This document shows, piece after piece, positions 1 to 6,445 of a DNA stretch of 10,662 bases. Below the pieces are notes generated by a model. That model saw nothing but the letters and a program-made list of their open reading frames with translations. It had not been told where the DNA came from and did not search any database. Position numbers and translations under genes: made by a program. Source of the DNA: a bacterium (GTDB lineage Bacteria; Planctomycetota; J058; JAJDCP01); assembly GCA_030428695.1 (NCBI GenBank), contig JAUIEM010000357.1:1-10662 (forward strand). Direction: 5' to 3'. Every line of letters begins with the position of its first letter. Position 1 is the first letter of the stretch.

Positions 1-130
1 GCTTGCCGCGCTCGTGCAGTGCTATCAGCGGAGCGTGGCGCACGAACGCGCAGCGGGCGACTCCACGCCGGTCCCTCAAAGAACGCGGTCACGCAGCCCT
101 CGTTGATCGTGGTTAGGCACATCTGAACCT
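1..130 (+). other. 3' end of an upstream plus-strand unit, frame unresolved
   Basis: The terminator at 131-158 shows that a plus-strand transcript ends here, so this stretch is the tail of a gene or RNA that starts before the window. All three plus frames are open from base 1: they stop at 124-126 (TGA), 104-106 (TGA) and 114-116 (TAG). Third-position GC is high in the second frame for about the first 70 bases, then drops there and rises in the first frame, so no single frame is convincing. It could be a coding tail of about 34-41 residues, a coding tail with a frameshift, or a structured RNA. I recognise no protein family or RNA family in it. Confidence 0.35.
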
Positions 131-158
131 GGCGGCCCACGGTGGGCCGCCTTTTTTT
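131..158 (+). terminator. Rho-independent terminator
   Basis: A perfect 9-bp stem pairs 131-139 (GGCGGCCCA) with 143-151 (TGGGCCGCC) around a three-base CGG loop, followed by seven T residues at 152-158. The T tract lies on the plus-strand 3' side only, so this terminates the unit entering from the left and not anything on the minus strand. Confidence 0.93.
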
Positions 159-177
159 GATGGCGGGGGACCAGGGA

Positions 178-205
178 TTGCACGTCGCCCCCGGGGCCGT
201 ATGAT
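178..205 (+). promoter_or_regulatory. sigma70-type promoter for the crotonase gene
   Basis: TTGCAC at 178-183 and TATGAT at 200-205 are separated by 16 bases. They match the -35 and -10 consensus at 4/6 and 5/6 positions. The pair sits 20 bases after the terminator and 58 bases before the GTG start, predicting transcription from about 211-213. The other promoter called in this window (6823-6850) has the same 16-base spacer and the same GGC directly after the -10 hexamer, which supports both calls. Confidence 0.72.
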
Positions 206-215
206 GGCGGCGATC

Positions 216-232
216 CGTCGGCGAGGCCGACG
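216..232 (+). promoter_or_regulatory. 5' leader hairpin of the crotonase transcript
   Basis: CGTCGGC (216-222) and GCCGACG (226-232) form a perfect 7-bp stem with a GAG triloop. It lies only a few bases after the predicted start of transcription and has no T tract, so it is not a terminator. It may protect the 5' end of the mRNA or be the trace of a protein-binding dyad. The function is inference. Confidence 0.5.
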
Positions 233-252
233 CAGCGCCCGTGGGGCGGGAT

Positions 253-258
253 GAGGAG
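253..258 (+). promoter_or_regulatory. Shine-Dalgarno site fixing the GTG start at 264
   Basis: GAGGAG ends five bases before GTG 264. An in-frame TGA lies at 252-254, so no longer reading frame is possible and this GTG is the first available start. Confidence 0.8.
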
Positions 259-263
259 CGCGC

Positions 264-1010
264 GTGGTCCGTCTCGATTTCGTGGAACCGGAGATCGCGG
301 TCGTCTACCTCGACCGTGAGGAGCGCGGCAACTCGCTGACCCCCGACCTGCTCGCGGCCCTGATCGGCAAGCTCGAGCAGGCCGAGGAGAAGGGGGCCCG
401 GGTCGGGATCCTCCGCGGCAGCGGGGAGCGCAGCTTCTGCACCGGCTACGACCTCGCCGAGCTCGGCCAGCCCCTCGACCCCCGCAGCCTGCGGCTCGAG
501 CCCGCCGCCCAGGCCTTCGAGCGGGCGCGGATCCCGTGGCTGGCCTATGTCAACGGGCGGGCCCACGGCGGCGGCTTCGAGCTGCTGCTCGCTTGCGACC
601 AGCGCATCGCGGCGCCCCACGCGGTGTTCCGCATGCCGGCCGTGCACTTGTCGATCCCGTACAGCCCCGAGGGTCTGCGGCGCTTCGTGCGGCTGATCGG
701 ACCCTCGAAGACCTTCGATCTGTTCGCGACCGCCCGCCAGCTGACGGCGAGCCAGGCCCTCGACCGCGGTCTGATCGACGCGGTCGGCACCTTCGACTCC
801 GCCCTCGCCTGGGCCCGCAAGGTGTCTACCGGCGGGCCCCTGGCCCTCGAGTACACCAAGGCCGCGCTGCACGCTTTGCACCTCGGCGAGGATCCCGCGA
901 ACATCCCCGACCTGGTCCGGCTCCGCCAGACCTGCCTGCACAGCGCCGACCTGCGGGAAGGGCTCGAGGCCGTCCGCGAGGGCCGCGCGCCCGACTTCAA
1001 GGGGCGCTGA
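264..1010 (+). CDS. Enoyl-CoA hydratase/isomerase (crotonase) family protein
   Basis: This cytoplasmic crotonase-fold enzyme should act on a CoA thioester. It has 248 residues, slightly short for the family (about 255-265). The first oxyanion-hole segment is SFCTGYDL (57-64). The second is HGGGFELLLACD (101-112), followed by VFRMPAVHLS and the usual GLIDAV tail near 169-174. Aligning by eye with rat mitochondrial enoyl-CoA hydratase, Glu106 matches catalytic Glu144, but Glu164, normally in the motif PE, is replaced by Ala126. Classical hydratases need both glutamates, so the reaction may instead be an isomerase, hydrolase, decarboxylase or other crotonase chemistry. The GTG start is fixed by an in-frame stop just upstream and a GAGGAG site. 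The thermonuclease-like gene follows after a single base, so the two are probably co-transcribed, but no fatty-acid or degradation genes flank it to reveal a substrate. Confidence 0.9.
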   Translation: MVRLDFVEPEIAVVYLDREERGNSLTPDLLAALIGKLEQAEEKGARVGILRGSGERSFCTGYDLAELGQPLDPRSLRLEPAAQAFERARIPWLAYVNGRAHGGGFELLLACDQRIAAPHAVFRMPAVHLSIPYSPEGLRRFVRLIGPSKTFDLFATARQLTASQALDRGLIDAVGTFDSALAWARKVSTGGPLALEYTKAALHALHLGEDPANIPDLVRLRQTCLHSADLREGLEAVREGRAPDFKGR

Positions 1011-1011
1011 G

Positions 1012-2253
1012 ATGACCGAGCCGCGGAAGAAGACGAGCGGTCGCAAGCCGGCGCGGGTCAAGGCGTCGCGCAAGGGCAGCGACCGGCTTCCGGCCCGGGC
1101 AGAGGAGGCGGAGGAAGCTCCTCGCAAGCGCCGCCGGGCGGTCGAGGCGCCGCGGAAGCGGCGTGCGAAGGAAGCTCCGCGTGCGGGCGCGGAGGCGGAC
1201 ACGTCGCGCAAGCGGCCGGCGGAGGCCCCTCCGCGCAAGGCCCGCGCCAGCGACACCGCGCCGCGCAAGGCCCGCCGGGCGGAGGCTTCGCCGCGCGGCG
1301 CGCCCGGACGGAGCTTCCCGCTGCCCGTCCTGCTCGGGGTCGCGGTTGCGGCCCTGGTGCTCGGCCTCGCCCTCGGCTGGCTGCTCGCGCCGCGGGGGGC
1401 GCAGCCGGCGGCCGCGGTTCCCCCTCCGCAGGGGCAGCCGCCCGCCGACGAGGGGCCGCCGCTGATCCGCCTCGAGACCGAGCCCGACCTGCATCTCGGG
1501 GTGTCGCGGGACGGCACGGTCTTCACCCAGCTGATCCTCGCGGTCGGCCCGGGGGAGACGACGCTGGTCGACCTGCAGGGCCGCGCGACGCCGATCGCGC
1601 TGCTCGGGGACGTGCCCTTCGAGCCGATCCTCGACGGCCACCGCTACTTCGAGGTGCTGCGGGTCATCGACGGCGACACCGTGCTGCTCGCCCTCGGCAC
1701 CCGGACGATGGAGGTGCGCCTGCTCGGGGTCGACACCCCGGAGGTCAAGGACCCGCGCAAGCCCGTGCAGTTCTGGGGCGCGGAGGCCTCGGCCTACACG
1801 AAGAAGGCCCTCGAAGGCGCGAAGATCCGGCTCGAGTTCGACCCCGAGAACCGTATGGATGTGTATGGCCGTCTGCTCGCCTACGTCCACGTGCTCGACG
1901 GCGAGGAGGAGATCGACTTCTGCAAGCGCATGATCGTCGACGGCTTCGCCCGCGTCTTCGAGCGCGACTGGTGCGACTTCAACCGCCTCGAGGAGTTCCT
2001 CGTCGACCAGAAAGCCGCGCGCCGCAAGGGCATCGGCGTCTGGGACGAGGAAGCCGAAGACGCCTGGCATCAGGCCCGCATCGACGCCGAAGAGGCGCTC
2101 GAGCGCGACGCGAAGTTCGTCACGACCCGCGGCTCCGAGGTCTACCACGTGCGCGATTGCAGCCGCGCGCCCGCCGAGAAGAACTGGATCTTCCTGCTCG
2201 ATGAGGCCGCCGCCGAGGCCGAGGGGCTGCGCCCTCACAGCTGCGCGGAGTAG
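1012..2253 (+). CDS. Membrane-anchored thermonuclease (SNase)-like protein with basic N-terminal tail
   Basis: This 413-residue protein has four parts. Residues 1-100 are very rich in Lys, Arg, Ala, Pro and Glu, with recurring APRKRR/APRKAR units. One hydrophobic helix follows at about 104-126. A staphylococcal-nuclease domain covers about 211-345. The C-terminal segment (369-413) carries YHxxxC (378-383) and a final HSC (409-411). All key SNase residues are present: Asp220/Asp222 in VIDGDTV, Arg236, Asp241, Thr242 and Glu244 in RLLGVDTPE, and Arg287 in YGRLLAY. These match S. aureus nuclease Arg35, Asp40, Thr41, Glu43 and Arg87, so an active calcium-dependent phosphodiesterase is likely. The tail resembles the small Cys/His domain found at the end of other bacterial SNase homologues, similar to the Ada metal-binding fold. 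A positive N-terminus before one helix predicts an N-in anchor with the nuclease outside the cytoplasm. AAGGGG (999-1004) can serve as the ribosome site. Confidence 0.9.
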   Translation: MTEPRKKTSGRKPARVKASRKGSDRLPARAEEAEEAPRKRRRAVEAPRKRRAKEAPRAGAEADTSRKRPAEAPPRKARASDTAPRKARRAEASPRGAPGRSFPLPVLLGVAVAALVLGLALGWLLAPRGAQPAAAVPPPQGQPPADEGPPLIRLETEPDLHLGVSRDGTVFTQLILAVGPGETTLVDLQGRATPIALLGDVPFEPILDGHRYFEVLRVIDGDTVLLALGTRTMEVRLLGVDTPEVKDPRKPVQFWGAEASAYTKKALEGAKIRLEFDPENRMDVYGRLLAYVHVLDGEEEIDFCKRMIVDGFARVFERDWCDFNRLEEFLVDQKAARRKGIGVWDEEAEDAWHQARIDAEEALERDAKFVTTRGSEVYHVRDCSRAPAEKNWIFLLDEAAAEAEGLRPHSCAE

Positions 2254-2268
2254 GGGGGCCAATCTCTC

Positions 2269-2302
2269 GGGATCGGGATCGGGATCGGAATCGGGATCGG
2301 AA
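2269..2302 (+). repeat. GGGATC hexanucleotide tract
   Basis: Five consecutive hexamers run from 2269 to 2298: three GGGATC, one GGAATC variant, then GGGATC. They are followed by a partial GGAA. The tract starts 15 bases after the nuclease stop codon. It is the reverse complement of the GATCCC tract at 2558-2590 and places a GATC tetramer every six bases apart from the variant unit. Confidence 0.9.
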
Positions 2303-2341
2303 GCGACCGCAGGAAAACCGCCCACGGTCCCAAGAGCTTCC

Positions 2342-2385
2342 GAGGTCCGGGTCCGATTCTGAGTCCTGAGGTCCGAGTCCGATTC
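2342..2385 (+). repeat. 18-bp direct repeat, two copies
   Basis: GAGGTCCGRGTCCGATTC occurs at 2342-2359 and 2368-2385, differing at one base (G in the first copy, A in the second). The copies start 26 bases apart, separated by eight bases. The words GTCCGA and GATTC suggest diverged relatives of the nearby hexamer tracts. A 13-base piece spanning the gap and second copy (2364-2376) reappears in inverted orientation, with one extra base, at 2622-2635. Confidence 0.8.
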
Positions 2386-2411
2386 CCGAAAGAACGTACA
2401 CACCGAGGTAG

Positions 2412-2434
2412 GGGAGGGGTTCACACCCCCTCCC
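2412..2434. other. G/C hairpin without T tract
   Basis: GGGAGGGG (2412-2419) pairs perfectly with CCCCTCCC (2427-2434) around a seven-base TTCACAC loop. It is the strongest hairpin downstream of the nuclease gene and might slow polymerase or protect the 3' end. The bases after it (GTCGTT) are not a U tract, so I do not call it an intrinsic terminator. Confidence 0.6.
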
Positions 2435-2504
2435 GTCGTTGCCGCGAAACCACGTCCCCCTCCGGGAAAGAATCCAAGCGGAGGTCAGTAACGGTCCGCC
2501 CAAC

Positions 2505-2524
2505 GGGGGGCGAAGATGCCCCCC
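2505..2524. other. G6/C6 hairpin
   Basis: GGGGGGC (2505-2511) pairs with GCCCCCC (2518-2524) around a GAAGAT loop. The C run continues to 2527, so the pairing can slip. Homopolymer runs of this length are prone to length variation and sequencing error. The role is unknown. Confidence 0.55.
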
Positions 2525-2557
2525 CCCGCGAGCGGTCCCTGTGTGGTCGCTGCCGAG

Positions 2558-2590
2558 CCCGATCCCGATCCCGATCCCGATCCCGATCCC
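2558..2590 (+). repeat. GATCCC hexanucleotide tract
   Basis: Five perfect GATCCC units (2561-2590) follow a CCC at 2558-2560. This is the reverse complement of the GGGATC tract about 260 bases upstream, and cleaner than it. It lies 156 bases before the start of the propeller gene, in the same open frame, where it would read as repeated Asp-Pro. I regard it as outside the real protein. Confidence 0.92.
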
Positions 2591-2686
2591 TATCGTGGAA
2601 AGCGACAAGTCCCCCCAGGCGTTCGGATCCTCAGGAACACTTCGCCGCTCCGTGCGTCAGACATCCCGTGGAAATCAGGGCGGCTT

Positions 2687-2703
2687 CCCCCGTACAAAGG
2701 GGG
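2687..2703. other. C5/G5 hairpin upstream of the propeller gene
   Basis: CCCCC (2687-2691) pairs with GGGGG (2699-2703) around GTACAAA. It ends 32 bases before the AGGAGG site, so it probably lies in the 5' leader of the propeller mRNA. It has no T tract. Similar short C/G-armed palindromes occur as dispersed elements in many bacterial genomes, but one copy cannot establish that here. Confidence 0.5.
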
Positions 2704-2735
2704 TGGATGCGGAAGATCGCGCTCCGCGCGGTCGC

Positions 2736-2741
2736 AGGAGG
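2736..2741 (+). promoter_or_regulatory. Shine-Dalgarno site deciding the ATG at 2747
   Basis: A full AGGAGG ends five bases before ATG 2747. The reading frame is open upstream to an ATG at 2516, but only this start has a strong ribosome site and is followed directly by a signal-peptide-like sequence. Confidence 0.88.
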
Positions 2742-2746
2742 ACGCG

Positions 2747-5700
2747 ATGCGGCGAGTGATCCTGTGTGCGCTGCTCGGGCTGTGCGCCTGGGGACAGGAC
2801 GGCCCGACCGTGATCTTCCCCTACGACGGCCAGGTCGAGGGCTTCCTGCGCCGCGCCCGCAACACCCTGCGTGAGGGCGACACCGAGCGGGCGGTGCGCA
2901 TGCTCGAGAGCGTGCTTGCCCTGCCCGACGCCGAGGAGACCTTCGTCGAGGTCGAGCCCGTCTGGTTCCTGCCCGCCAAGACACGGGCCCGGCGTCTGCT
3001 CGCCCGCACCGGTGAGGCGGGCCTCGCCTACTACCGCGAGCGCAACGAGGGGCGGGCCGCCGACGCCCTCGCCAAGGCGGAGAGTCCGGGGGAATGGGCC
3101 GCCGTCGCCCGCCAGTATCCGCTGACCGCGGCCGGCTCCGAGGCCCTGCTGCGGCTCGCCACCCTGGCGCTGGAGTCCGGCGCCCCGGCCCGGGCCCTGG
3201 CCTGGCTGGCCGAGGCGGAGGGCGGCGAGGCGGTCCAGCGGCTCGACGGGCTGGCCCGTGGCTGGCTGCGCGGCGACGGCGACTCCCTCGCCGTGCTCGC
3301 CGGCGGCGCTCCCCGCATCTGGCCGGGGCCGAAGGGCGCACCGGACGGGAGCTGGTGCGCCCCGGCCGGCCTCGCCTCGGGGCTGACCGCCGACACCGCC
3401 TGGTTGCGGCCGCAGCCCAACGTGTTGCCGGCCTGGATCTGGCAGCTGCTCGAGGAGCCGCAGCAGCCGACCTTCGCGCCCGACGGCCTGGAGCCGGCCT
3501 TCGAGGTCCCCGAGGGCCGTTGGGACGACGCCCCCTTCAGCACCGCCGTCGCCGACGCGGAGCGGCTCTTCCTCCACGACGGGCGCACCGCGAGCTGCAT
3601 CGACCTCGTGAGCGGCCGCCTGGTCTGGACCACCGCCCTCGACCCCGCAGGCGACACCCAGCTCGACCCGCGCGGCACCTACCGCTGCGCGCTGTACGGA
3701 GACTTCCTCGCCGTCCTGCGCGGCCAGGAGATGTTGCTGCTGCTCTCCCGAGCCGACGGTCGCATCGCGCGCCGCTGGCCGGTCCGCGCCCTCGCCGCGG
3801 AGGCCGGGCTCGAGGCCGAGCTGCGCTTCTTCCCCCTGCTCGCCGGCGCGGACGGCCGCCTGTGCCTGCTGCTCGGCAGCATCGAGCCGGTCGGGGAGAC
3901 CTTCGCCGCCTGCCTCGAGCGCGACGGCAGCCTGGCCTGGGCTCGCTTCATCGGCGCCGGCGAGAGCCATCCCCAGGCCTGCGGCGACCTGGTTCAGCGC
4001 GGCGGGCTGGTGTTCGCGGCCCTCGCCGAAGGCGGGCTGGTCGCCCTCGACGCGGAGGGCGGACGGCTGCTCTGGGCGCGCACCTTCCGTCCGGTCGAGG
4101 GCACGGGCAGCAACCGCGACTGGGCGCCCTGGTTCGGCGAGCGGGCCCTGCCCCGCAGCCTGCCGGAGCGCGACGGTCCGCGGCTGCTCGGCCGCGCCGA
4201 CCGCCTGCTGGTGCAGCGCGGGCCGGGCGGCACGGTGCTCGAGGTCGGCGCCCTGAGCGGCCGGGTGATCGGCGAGAGCGCCGCGCCGCCGGCTGGCGCG
4301 GTGCTGCTCGGGCCCCTCGGCGACGGGCGCTACGCCCTCGGCGACCGGCTCGGCCTGACCGTGTTCGGCGGCGAGGAGCCGCTGCGCCTGGCCTTCGAGC
4401 TCGCCGGCCTGCCTCCGGACACGCTGGCCGGCCCGGTCCTGCCCCTGCGCGACGGCTTCGCCCTGCCCCTGCGCGGCGGGGTTGCGCTGCTCGACCTCGA
4501 CGGCGAGGTGCGCGCGAGCCTGTCGGCGGCGGATGAGCCAGCCCGGACGCTGCTCGCGCTCGGTGAGCGGCTGCTGGTGGTCGGTCCGACCCGGGTGCAC
4601 GCCCTCGGTCCGCCGGTTCCCCCGCAGCGGGCGAGCGGCGACCTGGTGGAAGATCTCGCGGCCGCCGACTGGCGGCTGCGCCGGGAGGCCGCCCGGGCCG
4701 CGCACGCGCTCGGCGCTTCCGCCGACACCCTGCTGACGCGGCTCGAGGCCTCGCCCCTCGCCGAGCTGCGCTGGCGGGCGGGGCGCCTCGGCTACGAGCG
4801 CGAACGCGCGGCGAAGAGCGCCGCCTGGCGCGACGCGCTGCCCGAGCGGGTGCAGAGCGAGCTGCCCTTCGTGGTCGACGGGCTGATCCACGAGAACCCG
4901 CTGATCCGCGACCTGGTCCTGCGCCACCTCGGGCAGAGCTACGCGACCGACAGGCTGGTGCCGGTGTTCTCCGCGCTGAGCGAGGATCCCGCCGCGGTGG
5001 TGCGGATCAGCGCCGCGATCGAGCTGTTCCGGCGCGGGGACCGCAGCGGCGCCGCCATCCTGCGGGCGGCGTTGGATGCGGAAGCCGTCGAGCGCCGCCG
5101 CCGGGCGGTCTGGGCCCTGGTCGACTTCGGCAGCCGGGAGGACTTCGAGGCGCTGCGTCCGCTGCTCGGCGACGAGGACTTCCAGATCCGCTCCCACGTG
5201 ACCGGCAAGCTGCTCGAAGAGCAGATGCTCGCCCGGTCCGAGGTCGAGGCCCTGCTCGACGACCCCGCCCCCTCGCTCGCCTTCCTCGCCTTCGAGACCC
5301 TGCTCGCGATGGGCGGCGGCGACAGCGCGCAGCTCGCGGGGCTGCTCGGCCGGAACCTGCCCGCGAACGCCGCGAACGCGAACCGGCCGCCGGAGCTGAT
5401 CGTCGCGGTCGAGCTCCTGCGCATCAAGGACCGCACCGCGGTCGAGGCGGTGTGCTCGCTGACGTCCCACAGCGATCCGCGCCTGCGGGCCTGGGTGCAG
5501 AAGAAGATCTTCGCCCTCGCCCAGGACCCCGAGCGGGTCTACATCCCCCCGGCCAGCCTCGTGCCCCTGTGCCGCTCCGAGCTCGCGAACGACCGCTTCA
5601 GCGCCCTGCAGATCCTCGCCCGGCTCGGCGGGGACGAGGCCCAGGCGGCGCTGCGGGCCGCCCTGGACGACGAGAACCCGCAGATCCGGGCCTGGGCGGT

Positions 5701-6445
5701 CGGCAAGGTGGAGGGGGCGCCGGCGGCCCTCGCCGCCGCCTACCTGCGCGGGGACACCCTGAGCGTGCGCAGCAAGCTGCTCGAGGCGCTGGCCAAGGAC
5801 CCCGTCCTGGAAGCCCTGCCCGCCCTGGCCGCCGCCCTCGAGGACGACGAGCCCGCCCTGCGCGAGCGCGCCGCCAACGGCCTCCTGCGGCTCGGCACGC
5901 CGGCCGCGGGGGCCCGGCTCTTCCGCGCCTGGCACGCGACCGACTTCCCGGAGGCGGAGCTCTTCGAGCGCGTCTTCCTGCGCCTGCCGCAGACCGCGCG
6001 CGAGGACGCCCTGGTGCTGCTGCTCGGCGGCTCCGAGCCCGGCCCGCGGCGCGCCGCCCGCCAGGCCCTCGAGGAGCTGAGCGGCCCGCTCGACGGTGAG
6101 CCCCCGGACGACCTCGCCGCCGCCCTCTACGCCGCCCGCCACCGCGAGGAGCGGCGCGCGGCCCTGGGCCTGGACACGCGCCTGGCGGCCCTGGGCGCGA
6201 CCAGCCCCCGGGAGCGCTGGGCGGCGGCGGAAGAGCTGCGCGAGCTCGGCGAGCTGGCGGCCGCGCCGGAAGTGCTCGAGGGGCTGCTCGCCGCGCTCGA
6301 GGGGGAGACGGTGTCCTGGGTGCGCAGCGCGCTCCACGCCTGCTTCGCCGAGCTGAGCGGCTGCCCGCTGCCGTACGAGGCCAAGGCCCCCGCGGAAGCG
6401 CGAGCCGAGGCCGTGCGCGCGCTGCGGGCGTGGCTCGCGGAGTGA
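2747..6445 (+). CDS. Secreted TPR-like / PQQ-type beta-propeller / HEAT-repeat protein
   Basis: This 1232-residue protein opens with a short signal-peptide-like stretch (basic MRR, hydrophobic core 4-14, possible cleavage after AWG at 16), so export is likely. Residues about 25-170 are helical and TPR-like (ARNTLREGDTERAVRMLES; later ARALAWLAEAE). Residues about 265-620 carry propeller-blade repeats of PQQ/BamB type, such as IDLVSGRLVWTTAL (285-298) and LVALDAEGGRLLWARTF (431-447). Residues about 630-1230 are leucine- and alanine-rich HEAT-like repeats, for example ENPLIRDLVLRHLG and DENPQIRAWAVGKVEG. I see no catalytic residues, and blades of this type need not bind PQQ. It looks like a periplasmic scaffold or binding protein. 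This order of domains is familiar to me from Planctomycetota, where the role is uncharacterised. Its stop overlaps the start of the next gene by four bases. Confidence 0.88.
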   Translation: MRRVILCALLGLCAWGQDGPTVIFPYDGQVEGFLRRARNTLREGDTERAVRMLESVLALPDAEETFVEVEPVWFLPAKTRARRLLARTGEAGLAYYRERNEGRAADALAKAESPGEWAAVARQYPLTAAGSEALLRLATLALESGAPARALAWLAEAEGGEAVQRLDGLARGWLRGDGDSLAVLAGGAPRIWPGPKGAPDGSWCAPAGLASGLTADTAWLRPQPNVLPAWIWQLLEEPQQPTFAPDGLEPAFEVPEGRWDDAPFSTAVADAERLFLHDGRTASCIDLVSGRLVWTTALDPAGDTQLDPRGTYRCALYGDFLAVLRGQEMLLLLSRADGRIARRWPVRALAAEAGLEAELRFFPLLAGADGRLCLLLGSIEPVGETFAACLERDGSLAWARFIGAGESHPQACGDLVQRGGLVFAALAEGGLVALDAEGGRLLWARTFRPVEGTGSNRDWAPWFGERALPRSLPERDGPRLLGRADRLLVQRGPGGTVLEVGALSGRVIGESAAPPAGAVLLGPLGDGRYALGDRLGLTVFGGEEPLRLAFELAGLPPDTLAGPVLPLRDGFALPLRGGVALLDLDGEVRASLSAADEPARTLLALGERLLVVGPTRVHALGPPVPPQRASGDLVEDLAAADWRLRREAARAAHALGASADTLLTRLEASPLAELRWRAGRLGYERERAAKSAAWRDALPERVQSELPFVVDGLIHENPLIRDLVLRHLGQSYATDRLVPVFSALSEDPAAVVRISAAIELFRRGDRSGAAILRAALDAEAVERRRRAVWALVDFGSREDFEALRPLLGDEDFQIRSHVTGKLLEEQMLARSEVEALLDDPAPSLAFLAFETLLAMGGGDSAQLAGLLGRNLPANAANANRPPELIVAVELLRIKDRTAVEAVCSLTSHSDPRLRAWVQKKIFALAQDPERVYIPPASLVPLCRSELANDRFSALQILARLGGDEAQAALRAALDDENPQIRAWAVGKVEGAPAALAAAYLRGDTLSVRSKLLEALAKDPVLEALPALAAALEDDEPALRERAANGLLRLGTPAAGARLFRAWHATDFPEAELFERVFLRLPQTAREDALVLLLGGSEPGPRRAARQALEELSGPLDGEPPDDLAAALYAARHREERRAALGLDTRLAALGATSPRERWAAAEELRELGELAAAPEVLEGLLAALEGETVSWVRSALHACFAELSGCPLPYEAKAPAEARAEAVRALRAWLAE

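Larger units (their letters stand above)
2254..2746. other. Repeat-rich non-coding region between the nuclease and propeller genes
   Basis: This is the only long gene-free stretch in the window. It holds a GGGATC tract, an 18-bp direct repeat, three G/C hairpins and a GATCCC tract, annotated separately. Base use differs from the genes, with long runs of one base (six G at 2505-2510, nine C at 2519-2527). Reading frames cross it on both strands but have repeat-driven translations (Asp-Pro, Ile-Gly or Ser-Arg strings) and no family-like sequence. I found no convincing -35/-10 pair, although the propeller gene probably has its own promoter here. No inverted-repeat-bounded insertion sequence or transposase is visible. 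Confidence 0.75.

Noticed and set aside
997..2424. Minus-strand open frame opposite the nuclease gene
   Set aside because: The plus strand has a complete SNase catalytic set. The minus frame is low-complexity and runs through the hexamer tract.
2412..2434. Intrinsic terminator of the nuclease gene
   Set aside because: The stem is good but there is no T tract after it on either strand.
2269..2590. CRISPR array or replication iterons
   Set aside because: The units are contiguous hexamers without spacers. There is no cas gene, no replication initiator gene and no AT-rich unwinding region.
2120..2608. Minus-strand frame giving Ile-Gly and Ser-Arg repeats
   Set aside because: Both strings are translations of the two hexamer tracts in the non-coding region, and the rest resembles no protein.
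2516..2746. N-terminal extension of the propeller protein with an Asp-Pro repeat
   Set aside because: The frame is open, but the repeat is the translated GATCCC tract, 2516 has no comparable ribosome site, and AGGAGG plus a signal-peptide-like start point to 2747.
2675..6337. Minus-strand open frame of about 1220 codons opposite the propeller gene
   Set aside because: It is a by-product of strong GC bias at third positions. Its translation is dominated by Arg, Gly, Gln and Ala with no recognisable domain, while the plus strand has a signal peptide, repeats and a ribosome site.
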